DNA of 64,000 nucleotides from Streptomyces phaeofaciens. Its GTDB lineage: Bacteria; Actinomycetota; Actinomycetes; Streptomycetales; Streptomycetaceae. Position numbers and translations under genes: made by a program. The DNA lies in assembly GCF_014648915.1 (NCBI RefSeq), contig NZ_BMSA01000001.1:124001-188000 (forward strand), read 5' to 3'. Positions 50,912 through 59,407 of the stretch are shown here, piece by piece. The notes under the pieces are model-generated. The model was not told the DNA's origin. It made no database searches and saw nothing but the letters and a program-made list of their open reading frames with translations. Each line of letters starts with the position of its first letter. The stretch's first letter is position 1.

Positions 50912-52485
50912 CCGGCCCCATCCACTTCGACGACCGGTACGACGAGCCGGACCAACTACGCGACCAACTGCGTCGCATCCTGCGCCACCGTGTGCTCATC
51001 GCGCTGGGAATCCTCCTGGGAGTGTTCGGCGGGCTGGCCCTGGCCCAGCAACGCGCCCACACGTACACCGCCACCAGCGAAGTCCTCGTGCGCTCCACCT
51101 TCGACCAGTTCGGCGCGGTCGGCGTCAGCGCCGACAACCAGGTCAGCATGACCACCGAACAGCAGATCGCGGGCAGCGCCGCCGTCGCCCTGCGGGCCGT
51201 GCGCGCCCTGGGCCGCCCGGACGGCCAGGCCAACGACTACGCGGCCCGGGTCCGGGTCACCAACCCGCAGAAGTCCCAGGTGCTCCGCTTCGAGTTCACC
51301 GCCGCCGGACCCGAGCGCTCGGCGCGCGGCGCCAACGCCTTCGCCGAGGCCTACCTCGCCGACCGCAAGAGCCGCAGCCAGGCCACCGTGCTGCGCGCCA
51401 CGCAGGCCCTGGACCAGCAGATCGCCGTCCTGAACCAGCAGCTGGCCAATGACACGGCGCCCGCCAAGACCGCCGCGCAGAGCCAGCTCTACACGCTCCA
51501 GAAGCGCGTCCTGGACATCAAGTCCCGCGACATCGACGCCGGTGACGTCGTCCGCCGGGCCGTCGCCCCCGCCCTGCCCGTCGGTCCCGGCATGCGCACC
51601 CTGCTCGGCCTCGGGCTGGTGTGCGGACTGCTCCTCGGCATCGTGCTGGCCTGGGTGCGCTCCTCCCTCGACAACCGGATCCGGTCGGTCGGTGAGGTAC
51701 AGGGCGCCCTGGGCGCGCCGGTGCTCGGCATCCTGCCCGACGAGGGCCGCCCCGGCGGCGCCCTGCTGACCGTCGGCCGTACCGAGGGCCTGCGCGCCGA
51801 GGCGTACCGGGCGCTGGCCTTCCGGGTGCGCCAGGTCGCCGGTTCGGACGGCCCCGGCCAGGTGCTCGTCGTGGCCCCCCGGCACTCCGACATCGCCGAG
51901 GAGGTCGCCGCCAACCTGGCCGCGGCCCTCGCCGACGAGGGCGGCGAGGTCCTGCTCATGGACGCCGCCCCCGACACGTCCGACCTCGCGGCCCGGCTGC
52001 CCCTGATGCCGTACGAGGCCCCCACCCTGGAGGAGGCGTTCCTGCCCGCCGGGAGCGTCCTCGTCGACGCCGACGTCACCGGACGGTTCGCCTTCTCCTC
52101 GGGCGGCGGCAGCGCCCCGCGCACCCGCGTCATCGGCTCCGCCGACCGCGACCGGCGGCTGCCGGGCGACAGCGACACCACGACCGTCGTCGTCGCCGGC
52201 CCGTTCCTCACGGACGCCGACGCGCTGGCGGTCGCCCAGCGGGTCGACGGCGTGCTCGTGGTCGCCGGTCTCGACGGCACCCGGCGCGACGACCTCAGGC
52301 AGGTGGAGGAGCTGATCGGCTGCGCCGGCGCCCGTCTCCTCGGTGCCGTCCTCGACGCGGGCCGCCCGCGCCGTCGGCTGCGTGGACTGCGCCGCCGTCC
52401 GAAGTACCGTCCCGTGTCGCACGCCGGCGCGTCGGCCATGGAACTCCCCGTGCAGGACAACACGCTCACGGTCTCCCGCCGGTGA
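50908..52485 (+). CDS. Wzz-like chain-length/co-polymerase protein with degenerate BY-kinase domain
   Basis: 525 residues. A first membrane helix (VLIALGILLGVFGGLALA, about 30-47), an extracytoplasmic Wzz domain with coiled-coil-like helices (ALDQQIAVLNQQLAND), and a second helix (LLGLGLVCGLLLGIVLAWV, about 232-250) are followed by a cytoplasmic BY-kinase-like domain. There the Walker A position reads VVAPRHSDIAEEVAANLA, with no GKS/GKT, and the Walker A' strand is LLMDAAPD. No Tyr-rich tail is present. It likely controls chain length by scaffolding rather than by ATP-driven phosphorylation. GTG overlaps the polymerase stop, and its own stop overlaps the flippase start. Confidence 0.85.
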   Translation: MTGPIHFDDRYDEPDQLRDQLRRILRHRVLIALGILLGVFGGLALAQQRAHTYTATSEVLVRSTFDQFGAVGVSADNQVSMTTEQQIAGSAAVALRAVRALGRPDGQANDYAARVRVTNPQKSQVLRFEFTAAGPERSARGANAFAEAYLADRKSRSQATVLRATQALDQQIAVLNQQLANDTAPAKTAAQSQLYTLQKRVLDIKSRDIDAGDVVRRAVAPALPVGPGMRTLLGLGLVCGLLLGIVLAWVRSSLDNRIRSVGEVQGALGAPVLGILPDEGRPGGALLTVGRTEGLRAEAYRALAFRVRQVAGSDGPGQVLVVAPRHSDIAEEVAANLAAALADEGGEVLLMDAAPDTSDLAARLPLMPYEAPTLEEAFLPAGSVLVDADVTGRFAFSSGGGSAPRTRVIGSADRDRRLPGDSDTTTVVVAGPFLTDADALAVAQRVDGVLVVAGLDGTRRDDLRQVEELIGCAGARLLGAVLDAGRPRRRLRGLRRRPKYRPVSHAGASAMELPVQDNTLTVSRR

Positions 52486-54032
52486 CCGCCCCCGAAGCGG
52501 CTGCTCCCACCCGCCCCGGGGCTCCGGCCCCGAGCGGGGTGGCCGCGGCCGCCCGGGGCGGGTGGTGGGGCATGGCGGGGTCCGGGGTGAACGCCGTCTT
52601 CTCGTTCCTGCTCGTCGGCCTGATCACCCGGGCCGTGGGAGCGGACGGAGCCGGCGCGGTCTTCACGGGCGTCGCCCTGTTCACCATCCTCAGCAACACC
52701 TGCAAGCTCGGCTCCGACACCGGACTGGTCCGGTTCGTGCCGCGCGACCTCGCCGTCGGCGACGGCCGGTCGGTGGACGCGCTGCTGCGCACGGCCGTCC
52801 TGCCGGCGGCCGTCGCCGGCACCGCGGCCGCCGTACCGCTGCTGATGTCGCCCACGCCGGCGATCGCCCTGCTGCCGGACCTGCCCGCGGCGGACGCCGT
52901 CGCGCTGGTCCGGCTCTTCGGTCTCTTCCTGCCCGCCGCCACCGTGGGCATGGTCCTGCTCGGCGCCACCCGGGGCTACGGCACGGTGGTGCCGTTCGTC
53001 GGTGTGGAGCAGATCGGCAAGCCGGTGCTGCGCGTGCTGATCGCCGTTCCCGTGGCCTTCTGGGCGCCGGGGACGCTCTCCCTCGCCTCGGCCTGGCTGC
53101 TGCCCGCGCTGGCCGGCTCCGTCGCCGCCTGGGTCTGTCTGCGCCGCTGCCGCGCCGGCCGCGCGCCCGCCGACCCCGGGTCCGGCACCTCCGGCGGATC
53201 CGTGACCTGGCGGGAGTTCTGGGGCTTTTCGGCGCCTCGCGCGGTCTCCTCCGTCTTCGACATCAGCGCGGTCTGGGTCGGCGTCCTGCTGCTGTCCGCC
53301 CTGACCACGGCCGGCGAGGCGGGCGTCTACACCGCGATCGGCCGGGTGGTCACCGCGTGCACCCTCGTGCAGCTCGCCGTCCGGCTCGCCGTCGCACCGG
53401 AGATCAGCCGGCTCCTCGCCGTCGACGACTTCGCCCAGGCCCAGGTGCTGCACCGCGTCTCGACCTGCTGGACCGTGTTGTTCTCCTGGCCCCTGTTCGT
53501 CCTCGTCGCCTCCTTCCCCGGCACCGTACTGTCCGTGTTCGGGCCGGAGTTCGGCGTCGGCGCGCCCGCGCTGGTGGTGCTGTGCGCCGCCTCCATGGTC
53601 AACGTGGCGGTCGGCAACGCGCAGACCGTGCTTCTCATGGCGGGCCGCAGTTCCTGGCATCTGGCCGTCACCGCCGCCGCGTTCGGGGTGCAGCTGACCG
53701 TCGGACTGCTCGCCGTGCCGGTCTGGGGCGTGCTCGGCGCCGCGATGTCCTGGGGCGCGGCCATCGTGGTGGAGAACCTCGTGGCGGCCGCGCTCGTCCG
53801 CCGCCGCCTCGGCTTCACGACCGTGGACGGCGGCTACGCCGTCGCGCTCGCCCTCGGCGTGGCCGTCACCCTCGTCCTGACCACCACCCGCCTCCTGAAA
53901 GGTGACACCCCGTCAGGACTCGCCGTGGGGATGGCCTTGGGATTGTGTGTATTTGGTACTAGCTTGTGGCGATATAGGACGTTGCTGGGAGTGAGCGAGC
54001 TGGTCGGGGTGCTGCGCCGCCGCGCCGCATGA
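52482..54032 (+). CDS. Polysaccharide flippase (Wzx/MVF family)
   Basis: 516 residues with about fourteen hydrophobic segments in two bundles. The first bundle starts GGWWGMAGSGVNAVFSFLLVG and TRAVGADGAGAVFTG, typical of MATE/MVF polysaccharide exporters. A polar linker (RAGRAPADPGSGTSGG) precedes WREFWGFSAPRAVSSVFD at the start of the second bundle. It would flip undecaprenyl-linked repeat units across the membrane for the polymerase. GTGA and ATGA overlaps join it to the genes before and after. The last 100 bp are AT-richer than the rest and may hide an internal promoter. Confidence 0.88.
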   Translation: MTAPEAAAPTRPGAPAPSGVAAAARGGWWGMAGSGVNAVFSFLLVGLITRAVGADGAGAVFTGVALFTILSNTCKLGSDTGLVRFVPRDLAVGDGRSVDALLRTAVLPAAVAGTAAAVPLLMSPTPAIALLPDLPAADAVALVRLFGLFLPAATVGMVLLGATRGYGTVVPFVGVEQIGKPVLRVLIAVPVAFWAPGTLSLASAWLLPALAGSVAAWVCLRRCRAGRAPADPGSGTSGGSVTWREFWGFSAPRAVSSVFDISAVWVGVLLLSALTTAGEAGVYTAIGRVVTACTLVQLAVRLAVAPEISRLLAVDDFAQAQVLHRVSTCWTVLFSWPLFVLVASFPGTVLSVFGPEFGVGAPALVVLCAASMVNVAVGNAQTVLLMAGRSSWHLAVTAAAFGVQLTVGLLAVPVWGVLGAAMSWGAAIVVENLVAAALVRRRLGFTTVDGGYAVALALGVAVTLVLTTTRLLKGDTPSGLAVGMALGLCVFGTSLWRYRTLLGVSELVGVLRRRAA

Positions 54033-55747
54033 GCACCCAGTCGGCGTCCTGTTCCGCAGACCACTCACCGCACTGCCATGGGGTGTTCCACTTGCGCCTG
54101 AGAAAGCTCCGATCGAAGCCGGTCACGAGGGTCGCCGTCACCGCCCTCGTGTGTTCCACCGCCCTGCTCGACGCCTCCTTCGCCACGGCCGCCGGCGGCG
54201 ACCCCGCGACGTTCGCCGCCGACGCGCTCGCCACCTGGCAGCCGGAAGGCATCGTCTGGTCGCTGGCCGCCGCGAACGGCGTCGTCTACGTCGGAGGGTC
54301 CTTCGAGACGGTCCGTCCGCCCGGCGCCGCTCCGGGCCAACGGCAGGTGAAGCGCAGCAACTTCGCCGCGTTCGACGCCAGGACCGGTGAACTCCTGCCC
54401 TGCGCACCGACGTTCACCGGGCACAACCACACCGTCCGGGCCCTGAAGGCCTCGCCCGACGGCCGGGTGCTGTACATCGGCGGCTCCTTCGACAAGGTGG
54501 GATCCCACCGGGTGGCCAACATGACGGCCTTGAACACCAAGGGCTGCACCGTACGCAAGGAGTTCAAGCCGAGCGTCTCCGCCACGGTCCGGGCCATCGA
54601 CAGCACGGCCGGCACGGTGTACCTGGGCGGCGACTTCGTCCGGATCGGAGGACAGTCCCGGCCCAGGATCGCCGCCGTCGACACCAAGGGCACCCTGCTG
54701 CCCTTCAGGGCGGAGGTCGACCTGCCGGTGCGCTCCCTGCTGGCCGCGCCGCAGCACAACAGACTGTTCGTCGGCGGGGACTTCGAGTCGGTGAACGGAC
54801 GGCCCATCCGCTCGCTGGTCGCCCTGCACCCGACCACCGGCGCCACGGTGCTCACCTATCCGGGCTGGTTCCCGTCGCAGTCGTCGGTGAAGACGATCGC
54901 CCGCGACGAGAACCGCTTCTTCGTCGGCGCCGAGGGCCACGGCCCGGGCATCTACGACGGCCGCATCGCGGGCAAGATCGCCAACGGCACCATGGTCTGG
55001 AAGGACACCTGCTTCGGCGCCACCCAGTCGGTGGTGCCCTTCAAGGGCGTCCTCTACAGCGCCTCCCACGCCCACAACTGCAACGAGACGCCGGGCGGGT
55101 TCCCCGAGCGCGGCGACCGCCAGCACCTGCTGGCCCAGTCGGTCGAGGACCGCAGGATCCTGCACTGGTTCCCCGACACCGACGGCGGGATCGGCGAGGA
55201 GGTCGGCCCCCGCGCCCTCGTGGTGTCCAAGGGGTATCTCTGGGTGGGCGGCGAGTTCACCGAGGTCAACGAGAAGCCGCAGCAGGGCCTCACCCGCTTC
55301 GGCGACAAGGACACCGGAGCGCCGAAGGTGCCCGCGCTCAAGCTGGACAGCGCCACACCCGGCAAGGTCAACCTCGCCTGGCGCGCCACCTGGGACCGGG
55401 ACGACGCCGCCCTGACGTACCGCATCTACCGGGACGGGAAGCTCGTGGGGCGCAAGACGGAACGTTCCACCTACTGGGACATGCCGCGGCTGACCTACAC
55501 CGACACCGTGGAAGCGGGCTCGCGCCACACCTATCGCATCGAGGTGACGGACGGGACGAACACCTCGGCCAAGTCCGAGGCCCTGACCGTGACCGTGCCG
55601 AAGCCGGCGAAGCGGGCCACGGCACCGTCGCACGAGTCGCGGCAGCAGTCGCCCACCGAGCCGCAGGAGGCACAGCGGCAGCCGGCCGCCACCCAGCCGG
55701 AGCAGCCGGTCGAGGCGGCCGTGCGCGAGGCGGGTGACGCGCGATGA
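54029..55747 (+). CDS. Secreted beta-propeller-like protein with Fn3 domain
   Basis: 572 residues. A signal peptide (about 31-55: TRVAVTALVCSTALLDASFATAA) is followed by repeating units that each end in a V/L-x-V/I-GG-S/D/E-F box: VVYVGGSF (about 86), LYIGGSF, VYLGGDF, LFVGGDF and LWVGGEF. These indicate a beta-propeller of about six blades (roughly 60-430). A fibronectin-III domain follows (about 435-525: VNLAWRATWDRD, YRIYRDGKLVG, HTYRIEVTDG), then a Pro/Gln-rich tail. The ATG overlaps the flippase stop. Its position in the operon suggests it binds, shapes or cuts the exported polymer. No catalytic residues are recognised. Confidence 0.85.
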   Translation: MSTQSASCSADHSPHCHGVFHLRLRKLRSKPVTRVAVTALVCSTALLDASFATAAGGDPATFAADALATWQPEGIVWSLAAANGVVYVGGSFETVRPPGAAPGQRQVKRSNFAAFDARTGELLPCAPTFTGHNHTVRALKASPDGRVLYIGGSFDKVGSHRVANMTALNTKGCTVRKEFKPSVSATVRAIDSTAGTVYLGGDFVRIGGQSRPRIAAVDTKGTLLPFRAEVDLPVRSLLAAPQHNRLFVGGDFESVNGRPIRSLVALHPTTGATVLTYPGWFPSQSSVKTIARDENRFFVGAEGHGPGIYDGRIAGKIANGTMVWKDTCFGATQSVVPFKGVLYSASHAHNCNETPGGFPERGDRQHLLAQSVEDRRILHWFPDTDGGIGEEVGPRALVVSKGYLWVGGEFTEVNEKPQQGLTRFGDKDTGAPKVPALKLDSATPGKVNLAWRATWDRDDAALTYRIYRDGKLVGRKTERSTYWDMPRLTYTDTVEAGSRHTYRIEVTDGTNTSAKSEALTVTVPKPAKRATAPSHESRQQSPTEPQEAQRQPAATQPEQPVEAAVREAGDAR

Positions 55748-56295
55748 TCCGCATCGGATTCGCCCCCGGCGTCTACGACCTGTTCCACGTCGGGCACCTC
55801 AACATCCTGCGTGAGGCCCGCCGGCACTGCGACCGGCTGGTCGCGGGGGTGACCTCCGACGAGCTGACCGAGCGCCTGAAGGGCAGGACCCCGGTCGTCC
55901 CGCTCGCCGAGCGGCTGGACATCGTCCGCAGCGTCCGTTACGTCGACGACGCGGTGGTGGAGTCGGAGGTCGACAAGCTCACGACGTGGAAGCGGGTCGG
56001 ATTCCACCGGATCTTCAAGGGCGACGACTGGCGCGGCACGCCCAAGTGGCTGGAGCTGGAGCGGCGGTTCGCGGAGGTCGGCGTCGACGTCGTCTACTTC
56101 CCGTACACGATGCACACCTCCAGTACCAAGCTGCGCAGCGCCCTGGAAATGCTCGCCGCGCCGCAGCAGTCGGTGGAGATCCCGTCAGCGCAGCTCCCGG
56201 TACCACTTCACCAGGAAGGCGCCCATGAACAGGACATGGGCCGCGAGCAGCGCGCAGTACACCGTAAGGAAGACGTCCTGACGTCCCAGGAATAG
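55744..56295 (+). CDS. TagD/RfaE-like cytidylyltransferase
   Basis: 183 residues. The nucleotidyltransferase signature GFAPGVYDLFHVGHLNILR contains the HxGH motif, and a TSSTKLR segment replaces the usual R-T-x-G-I-S-T-T-x-I motif. FKGDDWRGTPKW is a substrate-binding block of the glycerol-3-phosphate/ethanolamine-phosphate type. It would make a CDP-alcohol (for example CDP-glycerol) from CTP. The recognisable domain ends near residue 140. The remaining 40 residues look unstructured and are encoded antisense to the end of the CDP-alcohol transferase gene (111-bp convergent overlap). ATG overlaps the propeller stop. Partner of 56185-56886 by inference. Confidence 0.85.
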   Translation: MIRIGFAPGVYDLFHVGHLNILREARRHCDRLVAGVTSDELTERLKGRTPVVPLAERLDIVRSVRYVDDAVVESEVDKLTTWKRVGFHRIFKGDDWRGTPKWLELERRFAEVGVDVVYFPYTMHTSSTKLRSALEMLAAPQQSVEIPSAQLPVPLHQEGAHEQDMGREQRAVHRKEDVLTSQE

Positions 56296-56886
56296 GAAGC
56301 TGACGCAGGTCAGCCCGTAGTCCACCGGCAGCAGCAGCACGGAGCGCAGCGCCGGTGGCGAGGCGGGCGGGGCGTCGTTCGGGGTCCGGCGCTTGAGCTT
56401 CTCCGTCAGGATCCCGGCGAAGAAGATCACCACGGCCGCGAGCTGGAAGAGCATCGGCGCCAGCAGGAAGCGCGGACTCGGCAGGGTGAAGAAGCGGTAG
56501 AACGACACCAGCACCACCAGGTGGAGGGCGACGATCTTGATGCAGTCCAGGACATGGTCGAGCCATTCGCCCGACGGGCTGCCGGAGCGCTGGCCCCGCG
56601 CGAGCTGACCGTCCGCCGCGTCCAGGGCGAATCCCACCGTCAGGGACGCGGCGACGCAGACGGCCAGTGTCGGGCCGGGCGGCACCAGCGCCACCGCGGC
56701 CAGGGCCGGAAAGGTGAACAGGGCACCGAGGACGGTCAGCTGATTCGGTGTCGCCCCCACCCTGAAGGCCACCGCGGCCAGCAGACGGCCGGCCGGACGG
56801 TTGACGAACCGGGTGTAGAGAGAAGCCCCTTTCGCAGGCTTCTGTGCCGCCGAAAGCTGCCTGAGTACCTCGGCAAACTCGGTCAT
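56185..56886 (-). CDS. CDP-alcohol phosphatidyltransferase family membrane enzyme
   Basis: 233 residues with about six membrane helices. The full catalytic motif D-x2-DG-x2-AR-x8-G-x3-D-x3-D is present as DAADGQLARGQRSGSPSGEW followed by LDHVLD. It transfers a phospho-alcohol from a CDP-alcohol, or a phosphatidyl group from CDP-diacylglycerol, to an acceptor. ATG 56886 has AAGGAG upstream. Sited head-on with the cytidylyltransferase, whose 3' end it overlaps by 111 bp, and divergent from the beta-helix gene. The pairing suggests the cytidylyltransferase product is its donor, which would put a phospho-alcohol on the polysaccharide or its lipid anchor. Confidence 0.88.
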   Translation of the reverse strand: MTEFAEVLRQLSAAQKPAKGASLYTRFVNRPAGRLLAAVAFRVGATPNQLTVLGALFTFPALAAVALVPPGPTLAVCVAASLTVGFALDAADGQLARGQRSGSPSGEWLDHVLDCIKIVALHLVVLVSFYRFFTLPSPRFLLAPMLFQLAAVVIFFAGILTEKLKRRTPNDAPPASPPALRSVLLLPVDYGLTCVSFLFLGRQDVFLTVYCALLAAHVLFMGAFLVKWYRELR

Positions 56887-56948
56887 TTCTCTCCTTGAGC
56901 GACAAAACCGCTGGAAAGAAGGCAATTATGGCAGAACGGGGAGGCGGG

Positions 56949-58412
56949 ATGGCTCGTGTCAGCCGTCGGCAACTTCTGCGTGGCGGAGCGACGATCGTGG
57001 CCGCCACGGCTCTGACCGCCCACAGCGCGTCCGCCGCCGTCGGGCCGGGGCGCGGCGATCCGATGGTGGGGGCCGGCCGGCCGCGCCGCTCCGAACTGCT
57101 GGCCCGCGTGATCAACGTGGCCGATCTCGGCGCGGCGGGTGACGGACGCACCGACGACAGCGCCGCGTTCGAACTCGCCTACACGCTCGCCGCCTCCCGG
57201 GTCACCCGCGGGGTCGGGCGCACGGTGATCGAGATCCCGGCCGGCGAGTTCCTCATCACCCGCCCGAACGCGCTGCTCGACGGAGTCGCCCCGCTGCGGC
57301 CGGCCAACGGGCTGCGCTTCACCGGGGCGGGCAAGCGCATGACCACGATCGTCTTCCGGCCGCCGACCGGACCGGGTTCCTTCCTCTGCCGCAACGAGGA
57401 CATCTGGTCGAACCTCGCCTTCGAGGGCATGCAGTTCCGCTCGGCCACACCGGGCGCCTCCTTCTTCAGCTCGTACTCCACCGGTCAGGCGCAGGACTAC
57501 CGGTTCACCGAGTGCGAGTGGATGGGGGAGTGGGAGTTCGGGCTCGCCCTGGACGGCACCGACACCAACTCCGAGATGCGCTGGGAGGCGTGCCGGGTCG
57601 GCGGCGGCTACCGCCGGGCGTTCCTGTACTCGGGCCTGTCCCGGCGCGGACAGACGGACCCCAACGACCAGGACCAGTTCCTCAACTACTGGTTCAACGA
57701 CATGAAGGTCGAGTACGAGTGGGGCAACTTCCTGGAGTTCCCCTACGGCGGGTCGATCAACTGCCGCGGCGGCTCGTACATCATCACCGGCACCCGCCCC
57801 GAGAGCACCGCGGAGTACGGGACCACCAGCACGTTCTTCCGGTTCCCGGTGGCCCGGCACCACGACTCGGTGCAACGCTTCCACGCCCAGGACATCCGGT
57901 TCGAGGTGCGCAACCCGGACGCACGGATCATCGACTGCGAGTGGAAGAGCGGCACGGTCCACTTCACCGACTGCGACGACACCGGGCTGGCCTTCAAGGA
58001 CTTCGCCCCCGAACTCCGCGCCCACCGCTACACCGTGGGGCCGCGCGGCCCGCTGATCCGTTACGACACCTGTCAGCTGGTGGGCCGTCACGAGTACCGG
58101 GCGGCTGACCGGCAGGAACCCCTCCAGGCCGTCGCCCGGTACGACATGTGCCTGCTGCGCAGCCACCCCGAGGACGACTTCGTGGTCGCCCAGGGCACCA
58201 CCCGCGGGCCCGGGCCGGTCACCTTCGTGGGCTGCCTGGACGGCAGCGTCGACCGTGAGGCGACGCCCGATCGGCCCGGTCCCGCGGCTCCGCAGGCGCC
58301 CGCGGCGCCGGACTTGCCCGACGCCGCGCAGCAGCCCGCGGCCCCGGCGCCGCCCGCGAACCCGGCGCCCCCGGCGGGGGGCGCCGCCCCGCCGGCATCC
58401 GGCGGGAGGTGA
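56949..58412 (+). CDS. Tat-exported parallel beta-helix (pectate-lyase-like) protein
   Basis: About 487 residues. The N-terminus MARVSRRQLLRGGATIVAAT carries a twin-arginine signal, with cleavage near HSASA-AVG. The first module DLGAAGDGRTDDSAAFELAY is the opening of the pectate-lyase-3/GH28-like beta-helix family. Beta-helix coils follow to about residue 440, and a Pro/Ala tail (APAPPANPAPPAGG) ends the protein. ATG 56949 is chosen because GGGGAGG lies just upstream and the RR motif then sits at the usual place; ATG 56928 is possible. In polysaccharide loci such proteins are often lyases or hydrolases that trim the polymer. Catalytic residues are not identified. Confidence 0.83.
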   Translation: MARVSRRQLLRGGATIVAATALTAHSASAAVGPGRGDPMVGAGRPRRSELLARVINVADLGAAGDGRTDDSAAFELAYTLAASRVTRGVGRTVIEIPAGEFLITRPNALLDGVAPLRPANGLRFTGAGKRMTTIVFRPPTGPGSFLCRNEDIWSNLAFEGMQFRSATPGASFFSSYSTGQAQDYRFTECEWMGEWEFGLALDGTDTNSEMRWEACRVGGGYRRAFLYSGLSRRGQTDPNDQDQFLNYWFNDMKVEYEWGNFLEFPYGGSINCRGGSYIITGTRPESTAEYGTTSTFFRFPVARHHDSVQRFHAQDIRFEVRNPDARIIDCEWKSGTVHFTDCDDTGLAFKDFAPELRAHRYTVGPRGPLIRYDTCQLVGRHEYRAADRQEPLQAVARYDMCLLRSHPEDDFVVAQGTTRGPGPVTFVGCLDGSVDREATPDRPGPAAPQAPAAPDLPDAAQQPAAPAPPANPAPPAGGAAPPASGGR

Positions 58413-58444
58413 CGCGGACGGCCGGGGGCCGGTGGCCGCCGTCC

Positions 58445-59407
58445 TCAGCGGGCCACGCTGAGCGACAGCGCGAACCGGCCCTCACGGTCGGTCCACCAGC
58501 GGGTCAACTCCAGTCCGGCGGAGGACAGTTCGCTCCTCACTCCCTCCTCCCGGAACTTCGCGGACACCTCCGTGCGCAGTTCCTCGCCGGCCGCGAACTC
58601 CACGGCGAGGTCCAGCGCGGGGATCTTCACGGTCTGGTCGGCGCGTGAGCGCAGCCGCATCTCGATCCACTCGTTCTCCGCGTCCCAGAGGGCGACGTGG
58701 TCGAAGGCGGCGGGATCGAAGTCGGCGTCCAGCTCGCGGTTGACCACGGCCAGCACGTTCTTGTTGAACGCGGCCGTCACCCCGGCCGCGTCGTCGTACG
58801 CCCGGACCAGCACCGTCTCGTCCTTGACCAGGTCGGTGCCGAGCAGCAGCGCGTCGCCCGGCGCGAGCAGTGCGCGGACCGAGGCGAGGAACACGGCCCG
58901 CTCGGCCGGCAGCAGGTTGCCGATGGTGCCGCCGAGGAAGGCGACGAGCCGTGGGCCTGGGGTGTCGGGCAGGGCCAGCCGTGCGGTGAAGTCGGCGATC
59001 AGGGCGTGCACGTCCAGCCCCGGCCGCTCGGCGATCAGGGCGCGCCCGGCCTGGGTGAGGGCGCTCTCGCTGACGTCGACCGGCACATAGGTGCGCAGGC
59101 CGTCGAGCGCGTCGATCAGATGGCGGGTCTTCTCGGAGGAGCCCGAGCCGAGTTCGACGAGGGTCCGGGCGCCGGACGCGGCGGCGATCTCGCCCGCGCG
59201 GTCCACGAGGATCTCCCGCTCGGCGCGGGTCGGGTAGTACTCCGGGAGTTCGGTGATCTGCTCGAACAGCTCGCTGCCGTGCGCGTCGTAGAACCACTTC
59301 GGCGGCAGCGTCTTGGGGTCGGCGGTGAGACCGCGCTGGACGTCGGCGCGCAGCGCGGCGTCCGTGGCGTCCTCGGGGAGGGTGCGGGTGATCTGGAACG
59401 GACTCAC
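58445..59407 (-). CDS. egtD: L-histidine N-alpha-trimethyltransferase EgtD
   Basis: 320 residues, the usual EgtD length. Key blocks are PPKWFYDAHGSELFEQITEL and PEYYPTRAEREIL at the N-terminus, the SAM-binding LVELGSGSSEKTRHLIDAL, VPVDVSESAL, FLGGTIGNLLPAER and the C-terminal NEWIEMRLRSRADQTV. It converts histidine to hercynine with three SAM molecules, the first committed step of ergothioneine synthesis. The GTG overlaps the egtC stop (GTGA). It is the last gene of egtABCD on the minus strand. A PLP lyase (EgtE) for the final step is not in the window. Confidence 0.95.
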   Translation of the reverse strand: MSPFQITRTLPEDATDAALRADVQRGLTADPKTLPPKWFYDAHGSELFEQITELPEYYPTRAEREILVDRAGEIAAASGARTLVELGSGSSEKTRHLIDALDGLRTYVPVDVSESALTQAGRALIAERPGLDVHALIADFTARLALPDTPGPRLVAFLGGTIGNLLPAERAVFLASVRALLAPGDALLLGTDLVKDETVLVRAYDDAAGVTAAFNKNVLAVVNRELDADFDPAAFDHVALWDAENEWIEMRLRSRADQTVKIPALDLAVEFAAGEELRTEVSAKFREEGVRSELSSAGLELTRWWTDREGRFALSLSVAR

